This document shows positions 24,573 to 35,191 of a DNA stretch of 64,000 bases, one piece after another. Within the stretch, counting starts at the first letter, position 1, and every line of letters begins with the position of its first letter. The notes below the pieces were generated by a model. It did no database searches, had not been told where the DNA came from, and was given only the letters and a program-made list of their open reading frames with translations. The stretch covers positions 1 to 64,000 of the forward strand of contig JABFRR010000010.1 in the NCBI GenBank assembly GCA_013141065.1, in the 5' to 3' direction. A program made the position numbers and the translations under genes. Source of the DNA: Bacteriovoracaceae bacterium (GTDB lineage: Bacteria; Bdellovibrionota; Bacteriovoracia; Bacteriovoracales; Bacteriovoracaceae).

Positions 24573-26519
24573 TTATTCATATCTCAAGGCTTCAATCGGA
24601 TGCAGTTTTGAGGCTTTCATCGCTGGATAAATTCCAAAAACTATCCCTATCATCACAGAAAAACCAAAAGCCAATAAAATTGAATTCAAAGACACAGAGG
24701 CATTCCATCCGATAATCATTGAAAAGGTAAATGTAATCATCCAACCTAAAATAATTCCCATAAATCCACCAAGGAAACTCACGACAATTGATTCAGTTAG
24801 AAATTGCATCAAAATGTCATTGCGTTTAGCCCCGACGGCTTTTCTAAGACCAATTTCTTTAGTTCTTTCTGTAACTGATACCAGCATGATATTCATTATT
24901 CCAATGCCACCAACAATTAAAGAAATCGCTGCTATAGTCGCAAGCAAAGTGGAAATGGTTTTACTACTTTGGGTAATTGCATTTTGAAGTTCTGCCATAT
25001 TAAAAATTTGAAAAGCATCATCTGAAGTAGAAATAGGAACACGATAGCGTTTGATTAAAAGCTCTTTTGCAGTTTCTTCAACTAAAGAAATATCCTCACG
25101 CCTAGTGACTTGAATATCAATAGAATCAACATAGTTTTTTCCGAATAGACGATACATTCCTGTTTGCACTGGAATAATGACTCTGTCGTCTTGGTCTTGC
25201 GGGCCCGAGGCTCCTTTTTCTGGTAGCAGTCCAATGACTAAAAAATTAATTTTATTAATTTTGATCATGTTACCTAATGGATTTTTTTCCCCGAATAATT
25301 CTCTGGCTACCGTTCTGCCTATAACAGCAACCAGAGCGCGACGAAGACCTTCTTCATCTGAAAAAAATCGGCCGTAATCGGGAACAGCAGTTCTCATTAA
25401 TGCATAACTAGGACTTACTCCTGCAATTGAAGTATTCCAATTTTTATTTAAGTATGTGACCTGTCCACGTCCTGTTACATTTGTAGAGACATCTTTTATC
25501 GCGCTGATTTGCTTTTTTAAGGCAGAAGCATCTTCTAGAGATAATCTAATTCTCGAACCGCTCTCCTGCATAACTCCACCAACTCTAATATTGCCTGCAC
25601 GTAAGACTAAGAGATTTGATCCCATCGAAGAGAGTTGTTCTTCGATAGATTTTTGGGCACCTGAACCAAGGGCCAGCATGGCGACTACGGCAGCGACACC
25701 TATGAGAATACCTAAGATTGAAAGCAGTGTTCTTACTTTATTGGCCAATAGAGTTCTAAAGCCCTGAGAAAAATGCTCTAAGATTTCCTTCCATGAAAAA
25801 GGATTGCCGTATTGTCGTGGTGAAATTTTTTCATCGCGAACAACTAATGGTTTAAAGCGCTCATCACTTTGGATAACACCATCTCTCATCCGAATTAGGC
25901 GCTTGGTTTCTCTCCCAATTTCTTCCTCATGAGTGACAATAATAATTGTTATTCCCTGAGCATTGAGATCTTTTAAGATATCTAAAATTTCTTTAGCGCT
26001 TTTAGAGTCAAGATTACCGGTAGGTTCATCTGCAAAAATTATTTGAGGGTTATTAATGAGCGATCTTGCAATGGCTATTCTTTGTTGTTGGCCACCTGAG
26101 ACTTCATTGGTTTTGTGATGAATTCTATCACTCAGCTTAACTTGTTCCAAAAGACGAGCAGCTTTATCAAAGTTTAATTTACCTTCGGAATAAATCAATG
26201 GAAGTGAGACGTTTTGCCAAGCTTCAAGACGTGGAAGTAGATTGAACTGTTGGAAGATAAAACCAATTTCTCCTCGCCTAATAATCGCTAATTCGTCTTC
26301 GGTAAGTTTGGCGACTTCTAGTCCATTAAGTAAATATGAACCTGTACTAGGAACATCGAGAAGACCTAAAATATTCATGAGTGTCGATTTACCAGAACCA
26401 GATGGCCCCATTATCGCAACAAAGTCTCCACGTTCAATTTTTAGGTCTATACCTTTTAAGACATCAAGTTGATGATCTCCCATTACAAATGATTTTTTTA
26501 TATTTTTTATTTCGATCAT
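24573..26519 (-). CDS. macB: MacB-type ABC transporter (ATPase-permease fusion)
   Basis: The 648-residue protein has an N-terminal ABC ATPase (Walker A GPSGSGKST, signature VSGGQQQRIAIA, Walker B IIFADEP) followed by an FtsX-like permease with four membrane helices and a large periplasmic domain. MacB acts as a mechanotransmitter that drives export of toxins, macrolides or lipoproteins from the periplasm through a TolC channel. It is the last gene of a three-gene operon, directly abutting macA (TAAATG). Confidence 0.93.
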   Translation of the reverse strand: MIEIKNIKKSFVMGDHQLDVLKGIDLKIERGDFVAIMGPSGSGKSTLMNILGLLDVPSTGSYLLNGLEVAKLTEDELAIIRRGEIGFIFQQFNLLPRLEAWQNVSLPLIYSEGKLNFDKAARLLEQVKLSDRIHHKTNEVSGGQQQRIAIARSLINNPQIIFADEPTGNLDSKSAKEILDILKDLNAQGITIIIVTHEEEIGRETKRLIRMRDGVIQSDERFKPLVVRDEKISPRQYGNPFSWKEILEHFSQGFRTLLANKVRTLLSILGILIGVAAVVAMLALGSGAQKSIEEQLSSMGSNLLVLRAGNIRVGGVMQESGSRIRLSLEDASALKKQISAIKDVSTNVTGRGQVTYLNKNWNTSIAGVSPSYALMRTAVPDYGRFFSDEEGLRRALVAVIGRTVARELFGEKNPLGNMIKINKINFLVIGLLPEKGASGPQDQDDRVIIPVQTGMYRLFGKNYVDSIDIQVTRREDISLVEETAKELLIKRYRVPISTSDDAFQIFNMAELQNAITQSSKTISTLLATIAAISLIVGGIGIMNIMLVSVTERTKEIGLRKAVGAKRNDILMQFLTESIVVSFLGGFMGIILGWMITFTFSMIIGWNASVSLNSILLAFGFSVMIGIVFGIYPAMKASKLHPIEALRYE

Positions 26520-27482
26520 TTATCTATTTCGGCCGCCCCTAGGGAATTTAGGGCTAAAAGGATTATTTGATTTTTCAGTGCCATTATCTAATGAGTAGTC
26601 CTGAATGAGTATTAGGTCACCGACATTAAGACCTTCAGTAACCTCAGTATTTTTTCCATCGGTAAGTCCTGTTTTAATACTCACCTCGATTGGCTTTTTA
26701 GATTTTTCATTATCATTTTTTTTCAAAACAACGGTATTTCCATTAACAACTTTAATGGCTTCACTTGGAATAAGTGGAATTTGTTTTTTCGACATCACAG
26801 AAAAAGTAACATTGGCAGTCATCCCACTTCTCATAAATTCTGGAGTTGTTTCCGGCCTCACATCAATAGCGTAAGTTGTAACATTGTTCGTTGTTGTTGC
26901 ATCAAAGGCCAATTGGTCAACTCGAGCTTCAATTTTTTCATTGGGGTAAGCATCAAGAATAATCAATGCCTGACTTTTTAATTTAATTTGGGCGATGTCT
27001 GTTTCATCCACTTGGGCCTTAACGGTAAGATGATCTGACATGGTAAAAATAGGATCGACATTGGTAAAAGTTTGACCAGGCTCTACACTTTTTAAAATAA
27101 CCGTACCACTAATGGGCGCGAGAACAGGAGTCGGTAAATAAAGTTCAGACCATTTGTTGTATTCCTCTTCACCTTTGGATCTGGCGGCGTCAAGCATCGC
27201 TGCTCTTTCTGTCGAACTCATCCAAGCAAGTATTTGTCCCTTTGCTACCCTTGAGCCTTCTTTGATCAGGACTTTATCAATTCGGCCTGGTACTGGTGCT
27301 TTTATTTCTAAGCGATTTTTTGGTTGAACTGTTCCAGTTGCTAAAATCGTAAGTTCTATATCGCCTAGAGCGACAGTATATTCACTAAAAGAAATTTCTG
27401 TTTTTTTAGATTTTGAATAAAAGAAATAACTAATACCTGCTATTGCAATAATTAATGAAGTGATAATGACAATTTTTTTCAT
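26520..27482 (-). CDS. macA: MacA-like periplasmic adaptor (HlyD/RND family)
   Basis: The 320-residue protein has an N-terminal membrane anchor (residues 4-23), a split biotinyl-lipoyl domain (NRLEIKAPVPGRIDKVLI and VLAPISGTVILKSV), a short helical hairpin, a beta-barrel and a membrane-proximal domain. It links MacB to the outer-membrane channel. The helical hairpin is much shorter than in E. coli MacA, which suggests a smaller gap to bridge or a differently shaped TolC. The C-terminus ends in a Pro/Arg-rich tail. It overlaps the tolC-like gene by 4 bp. Confidence 0.9.
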   Translation of the reverse strand: MKKIVIITSLIIAIAGISYFFYSKSKKTEISFSEYTVALGDIELTILATGTVQPKNRLEIKAPVPGRIDKVLIKEGSRVAKGQILAWMSSTERAAMLDAARSKGEEEYNKWSELYLPTPVLAPISGTVILKSVEPGQTFTNVDPIFTMSDHLTVKAQVDETDIAQIKLKSQALIILDAYPNEKIEARVDQLAFDATTTNNVTTYAIDVRPETTPEFMRSGMTANVTFSVMSKKQIPLIPSEAIKVVNGNTVVLKKNDNEKSKKPIEVSIKTGLTDGKNTEVTEGLNVGDLILIQDYSLDNGTEKSNNPFSPKFPRGGRNR

Positions 27483-28750
27483 GGAAACATTCCTTTACCT
27501 TGAGCATTTTCCCAAGAGGCGAGAGCTACTAGTTGATCACGAACTTTGAGTGTTAAATCTTTTTGGCGATTGATGAGTTCATTTTCAATTAAATCCCAGT
27601 CATCAAAATTAGATATTCCGTTGTTGTATTTACTGCGAGCGATATCAGATCTCACTTCTGCTGCTTTAAGAAAAGCTTGACTGACATTAACAGCTAGACT
27701 TGCCTCTTTAAAGCTTACGAAGTTTTGTTGAAGTATTCTTTTTAATTCTTTGTATTGATTTTCTAAGCGTTTTTCAGAGGCTTTCACTAAAAGATTTTGA
27801 CTGTTAGTTGTAAAATAATCTTTTCCACCATTAAAGATTGACCATGTTAGACCTGTTCCAATTTTCAGATTTTTTGTATCGTTGGGAAAAAAGGAATCTC
27901 CAGATTTTTCCACGGACCCTGAAATATCCCAAGAGGGATAATAACTTGATCGACCAATTGTTAAATTGGCTTCAGCAGATAAAAGGACTGATTGAAATTT
28001 TTTGAATAGGGGCGTGTCTTGTATGAGCAAATTGAAATCAGGATTAGTTTTGTCATAGGACATTAACGGAATTTCAGGACGAGAGCTTAGTTCAATTTGT
28101 GTATCATCTCCAATGTTGAGAATTCGGGCAAGGTACAAGAGGCTTGATTGCATTGTATTTTCGGCTTTGATTAAATCAAGTTTGGCACCCTCTAAATAAG
28201 CTTTAGACAATAAGACTGAACCTTTATTTTCACGTCCATTTTCAAATCTTAATTCAACCATTGCTAGGTTATCTTCTCTTCTTTTTTTAATATCCCGAGC
28301 AAGTGTAAGTGAATCCTTGGCATAAAAATAAGCTGCGAAAGCTGATCTTAAATCAAAACTAATTTGAGATTTAGTATCTTGAAAATTAGCTTCTTCTGTT
28401 AAAAAATTACTTCGAGCGAGTTTCACACTCGCAGCGTCGCTAAAACCATTAAATAGGTTTTGAGTGAGAGTGAGTGAACTGGTGAAAGAATCATTAGAAG
28501 TTGAAGCACCGGTTGATAATTCACTTTTAATTTTATTATAGGATAAGCCCAGGTTTAAATCAGGTAGGTATTGTCCTTGTGCGCTTCTGATTTTTAATTC
28601 AGAAGCTCTAAAAGCTTCTGAAGCAGCCGCAATTTCTAAGTTATTTTTTTGGGCCAGTAAGACAGCTTCTTCGTAAGTTAAGATGACTTTAGCAAAGGAC
28701 GTAGAATGCATTCCAAGAAGTAGGGCGAGAATATATATTTTTTGAATCAT
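27479..28750 (-). CDS. TolC-family outer-membrane channel
   Basis: The 423-residue protein has a signal peptide (ILALLLGMHSTSFA) and the duplicated outer membrane efflux domain of TolC, with long helical stretches and LGLSYNKIKSEL and SWDISGSVEKSG as the beta strands. It is the outer duct of the tripartite exporter and the first gene of the operon tolC-macA-macB, coupled to macA by an ATGA overlap. Confidence 0.92.
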   Translation of the reverse strand: MIQKIYILALLLGMHSTSFAKVILTYEEAVLLAQKNNLEIAAASEAFRASELKIRSAQGQYLPDLNLGLSYNKIKSELSTGASTSNDSFTSSLTLTQNLFNGFSDAASVKLARSNFLTEEANFQDTKSQISFDLRSAFAAYFYAKDSLTLARDIKKRREDNLAMVELRFENGRENKGSVLLSKAYLEGAKLDLIKAENTMQSSLLYLARILNIGDDTQIELSSRPEIPLMSYDKTNPDFNLLIQDTPLFKKFQSVLLSAEANLTIGRSSYYPSWDISGSVEKSGDSFFPNDTKNLKIGTGLTWSIFNGGKDYFTTNSQNLLVKASEKRLENQYKELKRILQQNFVSFKEASLAVNVSQAFLKAAEVRSDIARSKYNNGISNFDDWDLIENELINRQKDLTLKVRDQLVALASWENAQGKGMFP

Positions 28751-28872
28751 AAGAAATCTATCCAGTTAATGAGTATCCATCCTATCGTTCACAATAATGC
28801 GAGTCAAATAAGTTTATTGAAACACAAAAAAAGATCTAATTTTTTAAGTTTAATGCTAAAGTAATACTTTAT

Positions 28873-29742
28873 ATGAATGAGTCAACTGTGCCAGTAATAT
28901 TTAACCCAAAAAAAATTCTGATTTTTTTCTTAAAATCAGTTAAATGGTTTTTGATCATCAGTGTCGGTTTGACGCTTTTTTATCGCTTTGTACCAGTGCC
29001 GTACACTCCTTTAATGTTTTGGAGAAGCGTCACCTCTATTTTTACTGAAGAGAAATTTGTCGGAATTGATAAATCTTGGGTTCCGATCGAAGAAATTTCA
29101 AAATCGATGCAGCACTCAGTAATAAAAGCTGAAGATTATAAATTTTATCAGCACTATGGTTTTGATTTTGAGGCCATCGAAAAGGCCATTCAATATAATA
29201 AAACACATAAAAAGAAAAAAGGGGCGAGCACAATTTCTCAGCAGACAGCGAAAAACGTCTTTCTCTGGCCGTCTAGGTCTTGGCTTCGAAAAGGATTAGA
29301 AGCTTATTTTACGGTACTCATCGAGGCACTCTGGCCCAAAAAACGAATCCTGGAAGTCTATTTAAATGTCATAGAACTTGGTTCTGGTGTTTATGGGGTT
29401 GAAGCAGCTGCACAGAAGTTTTTTAAAAAACCGGCAAAAAAACTCTCAAATGCTCAATCTGCTTTGATGGCCGCTGTATTACCGAATCCATTGCGCTTTA
29501 GAATTGATAAACCAAGCCGGTATATTTCTAATCGTCAGAAAAAAATTATGGGAAGAAGGTCTCCACCACCTGTCGTGGCAGCCGTTCAAACAGTAGAATC
29601 TAAAGATGTAGCCGAAATAAAACCTATCGAAACACCAGAAGAAAAATCCAGCGAATTCTTTTCTTTAAAGTTTGATAATGAAGAAGAAGCTGAAAGCCCC
29701 AAAATTGAAGACACGGGAACCGAAGTTCCCATGAATGATTAG
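28873..29742 (+). CDS. mtgA: Monofunctional peptidoglycan glycosyltransferase with C-terminal extension
   Basis: MtgA polymerises lipid II into glycan strands. The 289-residue protein has one membrane helix (about 18-38) and the GT51 domain: EDYKFYQHYGFD with the catalytic Glu, GASTISQQTAKN, KKRILEVYLN and GVYGVEAAAQKFF. E. coli MtgA is about 240 residues; here roughly 55 extra residues rich in Glu and Pro follow the catalytic domain. This acidic tail could bind a partner in the cytoplasm-distal side of the membrane. Its 3' end is 3 bp from the convergent subtilase gene. Confidence 0.93.
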   Translation: MNESTVPVIFNPKKILIFFLKSVKWFLIISVGLTLFYRFVPVPYTPLMFWRSVTSIFTEEKFVGIDKSWVPIEEISKSMQHSVIKAEDYKFYQHYGFDFEAIEKAIQYNKTHKKKKGASTISQQTAKNVFLWPSRSWLRKGLEAYFTVLIEALWPKKRILEVYLNVIELGSGVYGVEAAAQKFFKKPAKKLSNAQSALMAAVLPNPLRFRIDKPSRYISNRQKKIMGRRSPPPVVAAVQTVESKDVAEIKPIETPEEKSSEFFSLKFDNEEEAESPKIEDTGTEVPMND

Positions 29743-29745
29743 GAA

Positions 29746-31086
29746 TTACTTAATTGTTCTGGCCAGTTCAAGTGCTTTTAGTAAATCGATACGCCCACCT
29801 GAAACCATTTTATCTTTAAAGCTTGCAACTTTGGTAACAGATTCAATTAAAATATTTTTTAATTGAATAGGTGAGAGTTGTGGATACTGAGAGAGTACCT
29901 CTGCCGCCACTCCGGCTGTGGTTGGACTGGCCATTGAGGTACCGGACATAGATGAATATTTATTATTTGGAACAGTTGAATAAACACTAGACCCAGGAGC
30001 TGCCACATCAACTTGATTTTTTCCGTAATTGGAAAATCCACTCATTCCGCCACTACTGGTTGTTGAAGCGACGATGAGTAAATTTTCAGCTAAGTGACTA
30101 GCAGGATAAGTTGGATTTCTATCGATATTGTCAGAAGAATTTCCAGCAGCAGCGATAACCAAAACACCATATTTATCTTGAATATACTTTAATGTATCAG
30201 GAATTAAATTCCTTCCTTCATTTGAACTTTTTCCAAATGAACAATTGATAATTCTTGCACCATTTTTTGCTGCGTAGATAAATGATTCTGCAATATCAAT
30301 GTCAGTTTCATCGCTATTATTGGGAACTGCCCGTATACCTATGATTTTTACATTGGAAGCAATTCCAGCAATACCTTTTGAGTTATTTTGCTTGGCCCCA
30401 ATTGTTCCTGCCACGTGAGTTCCGTGTGAGTGAGTATCTTTATTGTTTCCAGAGGCGCGACCTTGGCCGTCTCTTACAAGTGTATTAATTCCATTCACAT
30501 CATCTACGTAACCGTTATTGTCGTCATCAATGCCATTATCAGGAATTTCATTTTGATTGACCCAAACAACATCTTTTAAGTCTTCATGATTTTTGTCTAT
30601 TCCTGTATCAACAACTGCGACAATTATAGTTTCAGTTGCACTCGTTCCATGGATTTTATAAGCAGCGTCCACTGAAATTCCATTTTTAACAGCATCACTA
30701 AAGGCCCAAACTTTATTGGCCGAAGGATCGTTAAATTGACTAGCGCTCAAGTCTTTATTCAAGAGCTGTGGAGTTGATTCAAGAGTCGGTAAAGGGCTTT
30801 TTTGTGAGCGGTTATTTCGTTCAACGTAGATTACATTCTTATTTTTTTTGAGCTTATTTTCTAATAAGCTTAAGTCTTTATTTCTTACAATATAGACATT
30901 GCCAAATAAATTCTGAACATGAGTTTGTGCCCCAAAAAATGGAACTGAAGCATTGGGTTTTAATTTCACAATGAGTTCAGTTGGAGGTGTCAACGCTTGG
31001 GCTGAAAAAGAAAGGGTACTTGCAATCATTAAAGAAAAAAGGAATTTTTGTCGTGAGTTTGCTAATTTAGTCATCATTTGGTTCAT
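29746..31086 (-). CDS. Secreted subtilisin-like serine protease (S8)
   Basis: The protein of about 446 residues has a signal peptide (LFSLMIASTLSFSAQA), an inhibitor-type propeptide with the strand NVIYVERN, and a complete S8 catalytic domain: Asp in VVDTGIDKNHEDL, His in HSHGTHVAGT and Ser in GTSMASPT, plus a calcium-site-like DNNGYVDD. It is probably self-activated outside the cytoplasm; secreted proteases of this kind are used for nutrition or prey digestion. An AAGG motif abuts the first ATG, so translation more probably begins at the fourth or fifth codon (31077 or 31074). Confidence 0.93.
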   Translation of the reverse strand: MNQMMTKLANSRQKFLFSLMIASTLSFSAQALTPPTELIVKLKPNASVPFFGAQTHVQNLFGNVYIVRNKDLSLLENKLKKNKNVIYVERNNRSQKSPLPTLESTPQLLNKDLSASQFNDPSANKVWAFSDAVKNGISVDAAYKIHGTSATETIIVAVVDTGIDKNHEDLKDVVWVNQNEIPDNGIDDDNNGYVDDVNGINTLVRDGQGRASGNNKDTHSHGTHVAGTIGAKQNNSKGIAGIASNVKIIGIRAVPNNSDETDIDIAESFIYAAKNGARIINCSFGKSSNEGRNLIPDTLKYIQDKYGVLVIAAAGNSSDNIDRNPTYPASHLAENLLIVASTTSSGGMSGFSNYGKNQVDVAAPGSSVYSTVPNNKYSSMSGTSMASPTTAGVAAEVLSQYPQLSPIQLKNILIESVTKVASFKDKMVSGGRIDLLKALELARTIK

Positions 31087-31190
31087 CCTTGAACATCAAT
31101 TAATTATGATAATTGATATTAGGATGACCCTAATGAAATGAAAAATATATAATCGATGCTGTTTGAATAAGTTAGAAAAGCATACTCACA

Positions 31191-32750
31191 TTAAGCACTT
31201 TTTCCCATGATCTCAGTAATCAAATCAACAACGGAACTTTTTAAATTTTGTGACTGTGTATTTAATTCTTCAGCTGAGCTGGCACATTTCTCTGCTGAAA
31301 TAACATTGTCATTGGTAATATTATCAAGTTCCACAAGTGCAGTTTGAATGGATCCAATTCCCGAGGCCTGTTCTTTAGAACTTGAGTTAATCTCTCGGAT
31401 CATTTCCTTCATACGTGTCACATTTTCATAGATGTCATCAAGTGCAGCATTGCAGTTTTGAGCAGTACGCGTGCCCGTTTCAATATTTTGATTTCCAGTA
31501 TGATTAATTTCTACAGTGTTTTGCTGTGTTTTTTTCACAATAGATTCAACTTTAGTAATACTTCCACTTAAGAGTTCGTTGATTTCTCTTGCTGCATTTC
31601 CACTCATGGCAGCTAAATTTCCCACTTCTTCAGCAACAACTGCGAAACCTTTACCGTGTTCACCGGCCCTTGCTGCTTCAACAGAGGCATTAAAAGAGAG
31701 AAGTTTGGTTTGAAAAACAATGTCATTAATGACATCTGTTTTAGCTCCAATTCCTTTAATGACAGCAACCATTTCTTGAATTTCTGATGAAGTTGTCTCA
31801 AGCATTTGATTGGTTTGTTTTTGTCCCTTTTCAATGAGTGAAACTGCTTGAATCATTTCCTCAATAGATTTTTTACCAATTTGTGAAAAATCTACACAGG
31901 TTTCAGCTAATTTCACTGAATCAGTAGAGAGTTCAGCATTTCGGTCTACCGTTGCTTTAATTTCATCAATAGCACTAACAGACTCTTGAAGGGAAGAGGC
32001 TTGTTTATTTGTTGAATCCTTAATCCTGTTACCTAACTCAGAAAAATCCCGAGAACTGTTGAGGACTACTTCCGTTCCTGTATTTAGCTTTGAGCCAGAT
32101 TTTTCCAAAGAAGCAGTTATAGACTTCATGATATAGACAGCGATAGAAATACCTATAATGATCATGCTTATCAAAGAATAAATTGTAGTATTGACAATAA
32201 TTGTTTGTGCCGCTTCAACTTCTTTTGAGGCTTTAGTAAATAAATTATCTGATAACTTTAGATTTTTTGAAATCTCAGACACGAGCGCTTCATTAATACT
32301 GTCTATATCATTGTCATATTTATCGAGCTCATCTATTTTTTTATTTTTTATTTCCTTAATCATGGAATCACCAGCGTTCCAGTATTTATCCACTTGCTGG
32401 AAGAATTCTTCGACTTTCAAATCTTTATTGATATAGGTAATGTCTCTCGTGATGACTTCTTTATTTGCCTGGGTCCAATCTTTAAATTCTTGATGCTTTT
32501 TTACAATGCCAGCATCGACATCACCTGAATCTTTATCAACGATAGCATCCATGTAGCCTAGAGTATTATTAGTTAATAGGCTGATGAAAGTATTGAGGAG
32601 GCGATTGGCTTCATTTAAGATTTTAAATTCATTATAGGCCACCTGAAGTCTTTTTGTTGCAAAATAATTAAGTGTTGAGCCTAACGCAGTTAAAAGGACA
32701 AGGATGGCAATTCCTAATTGGAGCTTTCTGGTAATGGACATATTCTTCAT
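31191..32750 (-). CDS. Methyl-accepting chemotaxis protein
   Basis: The 519-residue receptor has helix 1 (12-32), a helical periplasmic sensor of about 150 residues, helix 2 (about 190-210) and a long cytoplasmic coiled-coil whose tip is [17 protein letters not shown]. The sensor resembles the four-helix-bundle type; the ligand is unknown. The HAMP region is short. The protein would signal to CheA/CheW, which are not in this window. It has its own flagellar-type promoter candidate. Confidence 0.92.
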   Translation of the reverse strand: MKNMSITRKLQLGIAILVLLTALGSTLNYFATKRLQVAYNEFKILNEANRLLNTFISLLTNNTLGYMDAIVDKDSGDVDAGIVKKHQEFKDWTQANKEVITRDITYINKDLKVEEFFQQVDKYWNAGDSMIKEIKNKKIDELDKYDNDIDSINEALVSEISKNLKLSDNLFTKASKEVEAAQTIIVNTTIYSLISMIIIGISIAVYIMKSITASLEKSGSKLNTGTEVVLNSSRDFSELGNRIKDSTNKQASSLQESVSAIDEIKATVDRNAELSTDSVKLAETCVDFSQIGKKSIEEMIQAVSLIEKGQKQTNQMLETTSSEIQEMVAVIKGIGAKTDVINDIVFQTKLLSFNASVEAARAGEHGKGFAVVAEEVGNLAAMSGNAAREINELLSGSITKVESIVKKTQQNTVEINHTGNQNIETGTRTAQNCNAALDDIYENVTRMKEMIREINSSSKEQASGIGSIQTALVELDNITNDNVISAEKCASSAEELNTQSQNLKSSVVDLITEIMGKSA

Positions 32751-32803
32751 AATTAAATTCCTTAAATATTTTTTAATAATTCCTAAATAAATTGATGAAT
32801 AAT

Positions 32804-32830
32804 TTTTCGGCAGCTCTTAAGAATTTCTAA
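32804..32830 (-). promoter_or_regulatory. Candidate flagellar (sigma-28) promoter for the chemoreceptor
   Basis: On the minus strand TTAGAAAT, an 11-bp spacer and GCCGAAAA resemble TAAAGTTT-N11-GCCGATAA. The -10 part matches 7 of 8 bases and the -35 part is poor. The site is 54 bp upstream of the chemoreceptor start. Confidence 0.35.
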
Positions 32831-32944
32831 AGCCTATTCATTTACCAAACTTAAAATAATTATTAAGGCGACCGAGTTGGTCGGTTATTTCCACTGACCC
32901 AAAATTTTTACAGTTCTCTTTGTCTCGATCCGATAAAGCTGAAC

Positions 32945-33928
32945 ATGCATAAAAGTACTTATACATACTTCACTTTTTTTTTCTCGCTGGCCTTCATCGC
33001 AAGCTCGACTGCATTTGCAGGTCCAAAAGTCTTTGATATAGACGAAGCAATTAATTTTAATGAAGCTTGGTATAAAAAATCCCTCACCGAAGAAGAGAAT
33101 TTTAGAAACTTAATCAAGGGTCTTAAAACTGTTCCAACTGGTGCGAAGGTTATTTCTAAGGCGAGTGAAAAAGCTGCTCAACATGGTCTGACACTGTTTG
33201 ATATCCTCGCTACAGGAGAGGGGTCATTAACAGACACAACTTTAGTGCGACGTTTTCAAGCTTCCAATCCAACCAACGTTGTTTATGAGACGAAGTCTAA
33301 AGTCTATTTGAGTCGACACCTAAAAACTCTCGATGCACTTCTCGATTTTGCTCATGAGTTGACACATTTTACGTATAGAGAACCTTTCAATCCTTATGAT
33401 TCAAGATTTCATTTAAAAGATTTTATTAAAAGCACTGTTGAAGGTCGTGGAGGCGAAGTTGATGCTTTTATGGTCGAGTGCAAGGTTTTAAAAGAACTTT
33501 CTCCAGGCGAAGCCTTTAATAGATCGAGTTGCCAAAAAGTATTCGACACAAAAATTGGCGGTGTCTCAAAGGAATTGGGCATACAAGAATTCTACAAAGT
33601 GGGAGATCATTTTAAAGATCTTCAATTAGATTTTAAAAAATATTCCGTTAATGAAGAGGACATTCCACAGGCCTCAAACGGTAACGCTCTGTTTATATCA
33701 TCTGCCTGGGGACTGCCTTATCCTGTTGCCGCTGTGAAAGAATATGTGAATATAATGGACCGCGTATGTAAAAATGATAAAAATCGCATCTCTTTAATGC
33801 AAGAGAGACTAGGAAGAACACCAGCGAGTAGTGAGTCATCTTTGGAAATTAACAAAAATGCCCAAGACTTTCGTTTGATGTTCGAAGATTTCAAAAGTCG
33901 TTGCCAGCGATTTGCGATCTCTAATTAA
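32945..33928 (+). CDS. Secreted protein with HExxH zinc-protease motif
   Basis: The 327-residue protein has a signal peptide (FFFSLAFIASSTAFAG) and a central FAHELTHF, an HExxH zinc-binding motif. Some 30 residues later VEGRGGEVDAF offers a third acidic ligand, as in gluzincins. Three cysteines follow. No known family was recognised beyond this motif. It would be periplasmic or extracellular; with the subtilase nearby it adds to a secreted protease set. The ATG lacks a strong ribosome-binding site. Confidence 0.65.
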   Translation: MHKSTYTYFTFFFSLAFIASSTAFAGPKVFDIDEAINFNEAWYKKSLTEEENFRNLIKGLKTVPTGAKVISKASEKAAQHGLTLFDILATGEGSLTDTTLVRRFQASNPTNVVYETKSKVYLSRHLKTLDALLDFAHELTHFTYREPFNPYDSRFHLKDFIKSTVEGRGGEVDAFMVECKVLKELSPGEAFNRSSCQKVFDTKIGGVSKELGIQEFYKVGDHFKDLQLDFKKYSVNEEDIPQASNGNALFISSAWGLPYPVAAVKEYVNIMDRVCKNDKNRISLMQERLGRTPASSESSLEINKNAQDFRLMFEDFKSRCQRFAISN

Positions 33929-33992
33929 ATTTCCTTTGCCATTACCTAAACGCTTACCTTATTAAAATTCTCAATTGTATGGCCAGTTTTCA

Positions 33993-34022
33993 TTGACGAT
34001 AACTTGGTTTTCCCGGTAAAAT
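33993..34022 (+). promoter_or_regulatory. Sigma-70-type promoter for the nuo genes
   Basis: TTGACG, an 18-bp spacer and TAAAAT fit the vegetative consensus well and lie about 70 bp upstream of nuoB, with no gene between. Confidence 0.6.
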
Positions 34023-34089
34023 TCTAACTTGTTAATCAATGAAAATAAAAGAATAAACTTAGTGCCATAAACTATTAAGGGAGCACGAG

Positions 34090-34572
34090 ATGCAAGACAG
34101 CGTCGTAATGATGAAGGTTGATGATTTTTTAAACTGGGGAAGAAAGAATTCTCTATGGCCGATGACGTTTGGTCTCGCATGTTGCGCGATTGAAATGATG
34201 GCCACTGGAGCTGCCAAGTATGACTTAGAAAGATTTGGTTGTGGGGCTTTTATGGCCACACCAAGACGTGCTGACTTGATGATAGTTGCTGGTACAGTGA
34301 CTCTTAAGATGGCGACAAGAATAAAAACTCTTTTTGAACAAATGCCAGAGCCTCGTTATGTTATCTCGATGGGATCTTGTGCAAATAAAGGTGGCCCTTA
34401 TTGGCAACACGGATATCACGTCTTAAAAGGTGTGGATGAAGTTGTTCCTGTCGATGTATATGTTCCAGGTTGTCCTCCTAGACCTGAAGCCTTAATCGAA
34501 GGAATCATGACTCTTCAAAAGAAAATTGCTAACGAAAGAATTCTTCGTGATAAGTGGGTGAAACATGCATAA
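34090..34572 (+). CDS. nuoB: NADH-quinone oxidoreductase subunit B
   Basis: NuoB carries the N2 4Fe-4S cluster that passes electrons to quinone. The 160-residue protein has all ligands: the tandem Cys in LACCAIEMM, the Cys in GSCANKGG and the Cys in PGCPPRPEA. The ribosome-binding site is AAGGGAG. It begins a cluster of four complex I genes and overlaps nuoC by 8 bp. Confidence 0.96.
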   Translation: MQDSVVMMKVDDFLNWGRKNSLWPMTFGLACCAIEMMATGAAKYDLERFGCGAFMATPRRADLMIVAGTVTLKMATRIKTLFEQMPEPRYVISMGSCANKGGPYWQHGYHVLKGVDEVVPVDVYVPGCPPRPEALIEGIMTLQKKIANERILRDKWVKHA

Positions 34573-35191
34573 TCAAATTGCGAGCACTTTAAATAGTAAA
34601 GTACCAGGTGCAAATGCCCAAGCTTTGATTGCGACAATTGGGGATTCTTCAGTTTTAGTTGAAGCAGGTAAAATTCTTGATGTATGTAAAATATTAAAAA
34701 GTGAAGGCTTTAATGTTCTTCAAGTGATTACGGGAACTGACTATGCTGATCGAATAGAAGTGACGTATAGCTTAGCTGATTTTACTTCTAACAGAGAAGT
34801 TCTTATCAAGGTTAAGCTTTCTCGCGGTGACGGAAATGGAAACAACAAAGAGACATTACCGAAACTCGATTCTGTTTCAAGCTTGTGGAGAGCTGCTCAT
34901 TTTCAAGAGCGCGAAACTTACGACATGATTGGTGTTAACTTTATTGGTAACCCAGACTTAAGAAGAATTCTTTGTCCAGATGACTGGACAGGATATCCAC
35001 TTCGCAAGGACTATGTTGTTCAAGAAAAATACTTAGATATGGTGGTCAATCCAGCTCACAAAGTGAACACTGAAGATCATATGTTCGGAAAAAAATTAAA
35101 AGAACAAATTGGAGATCCTAAAAAAGTATCGGCCAGTTGGAAAGATTCTTCAGGCGGAAATGCTGATGAAGAAGCAAAGGATGGTGAATAA
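34565..35191 (+). CDS. nuoC: NADH-quinone oxidoreductase subunit C
   Basis: NuoC is a structural subunit of the peripheral arm. The 208-residue protein has the 30-kDa subunit signature [26 protein letters not shown] and the following GYPLRKDY. The N-terminal half is the usual less conserved domain. It overlaps nuoB by 8 bp and shares one base with nuoD (TAATG). NuoC and NuoD are separate genes here, not fused as in E. coli. Confidence 0.95.
   Translation: MHNQIASTLNSKVPGANAQALIATIGDSSVLVEAGKILDVCKILKSEGFNVLQVITGTDYADRIEVTYSLADFTSNREVLIKVKLSRGDGNGNNKETLPKLDSVSSLWRAAHFQERETYDMIGVNFIGNPDLRRILCPDDWTGYPLRKDYVVQEKYLDMVVNPAHKVNTEDHMFGKKLKEQIGDPKKVSASWKDSSGGNADEEAKDGE

Noticed and set aside
25456-25767. 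Plus-strand frame opposite macB
   Set aside because: It is wholly within a complete ABC transporter gene, with no start signals.
32904-32936. Flagellar-type promoter (TACAGTTC, 12-bp spacer, TCCGATAA) before the HExxH protein
   Set aside because: The -10 part ends only eight bases before the ATG, leaving almost no leader, and the spacer is one base too long.
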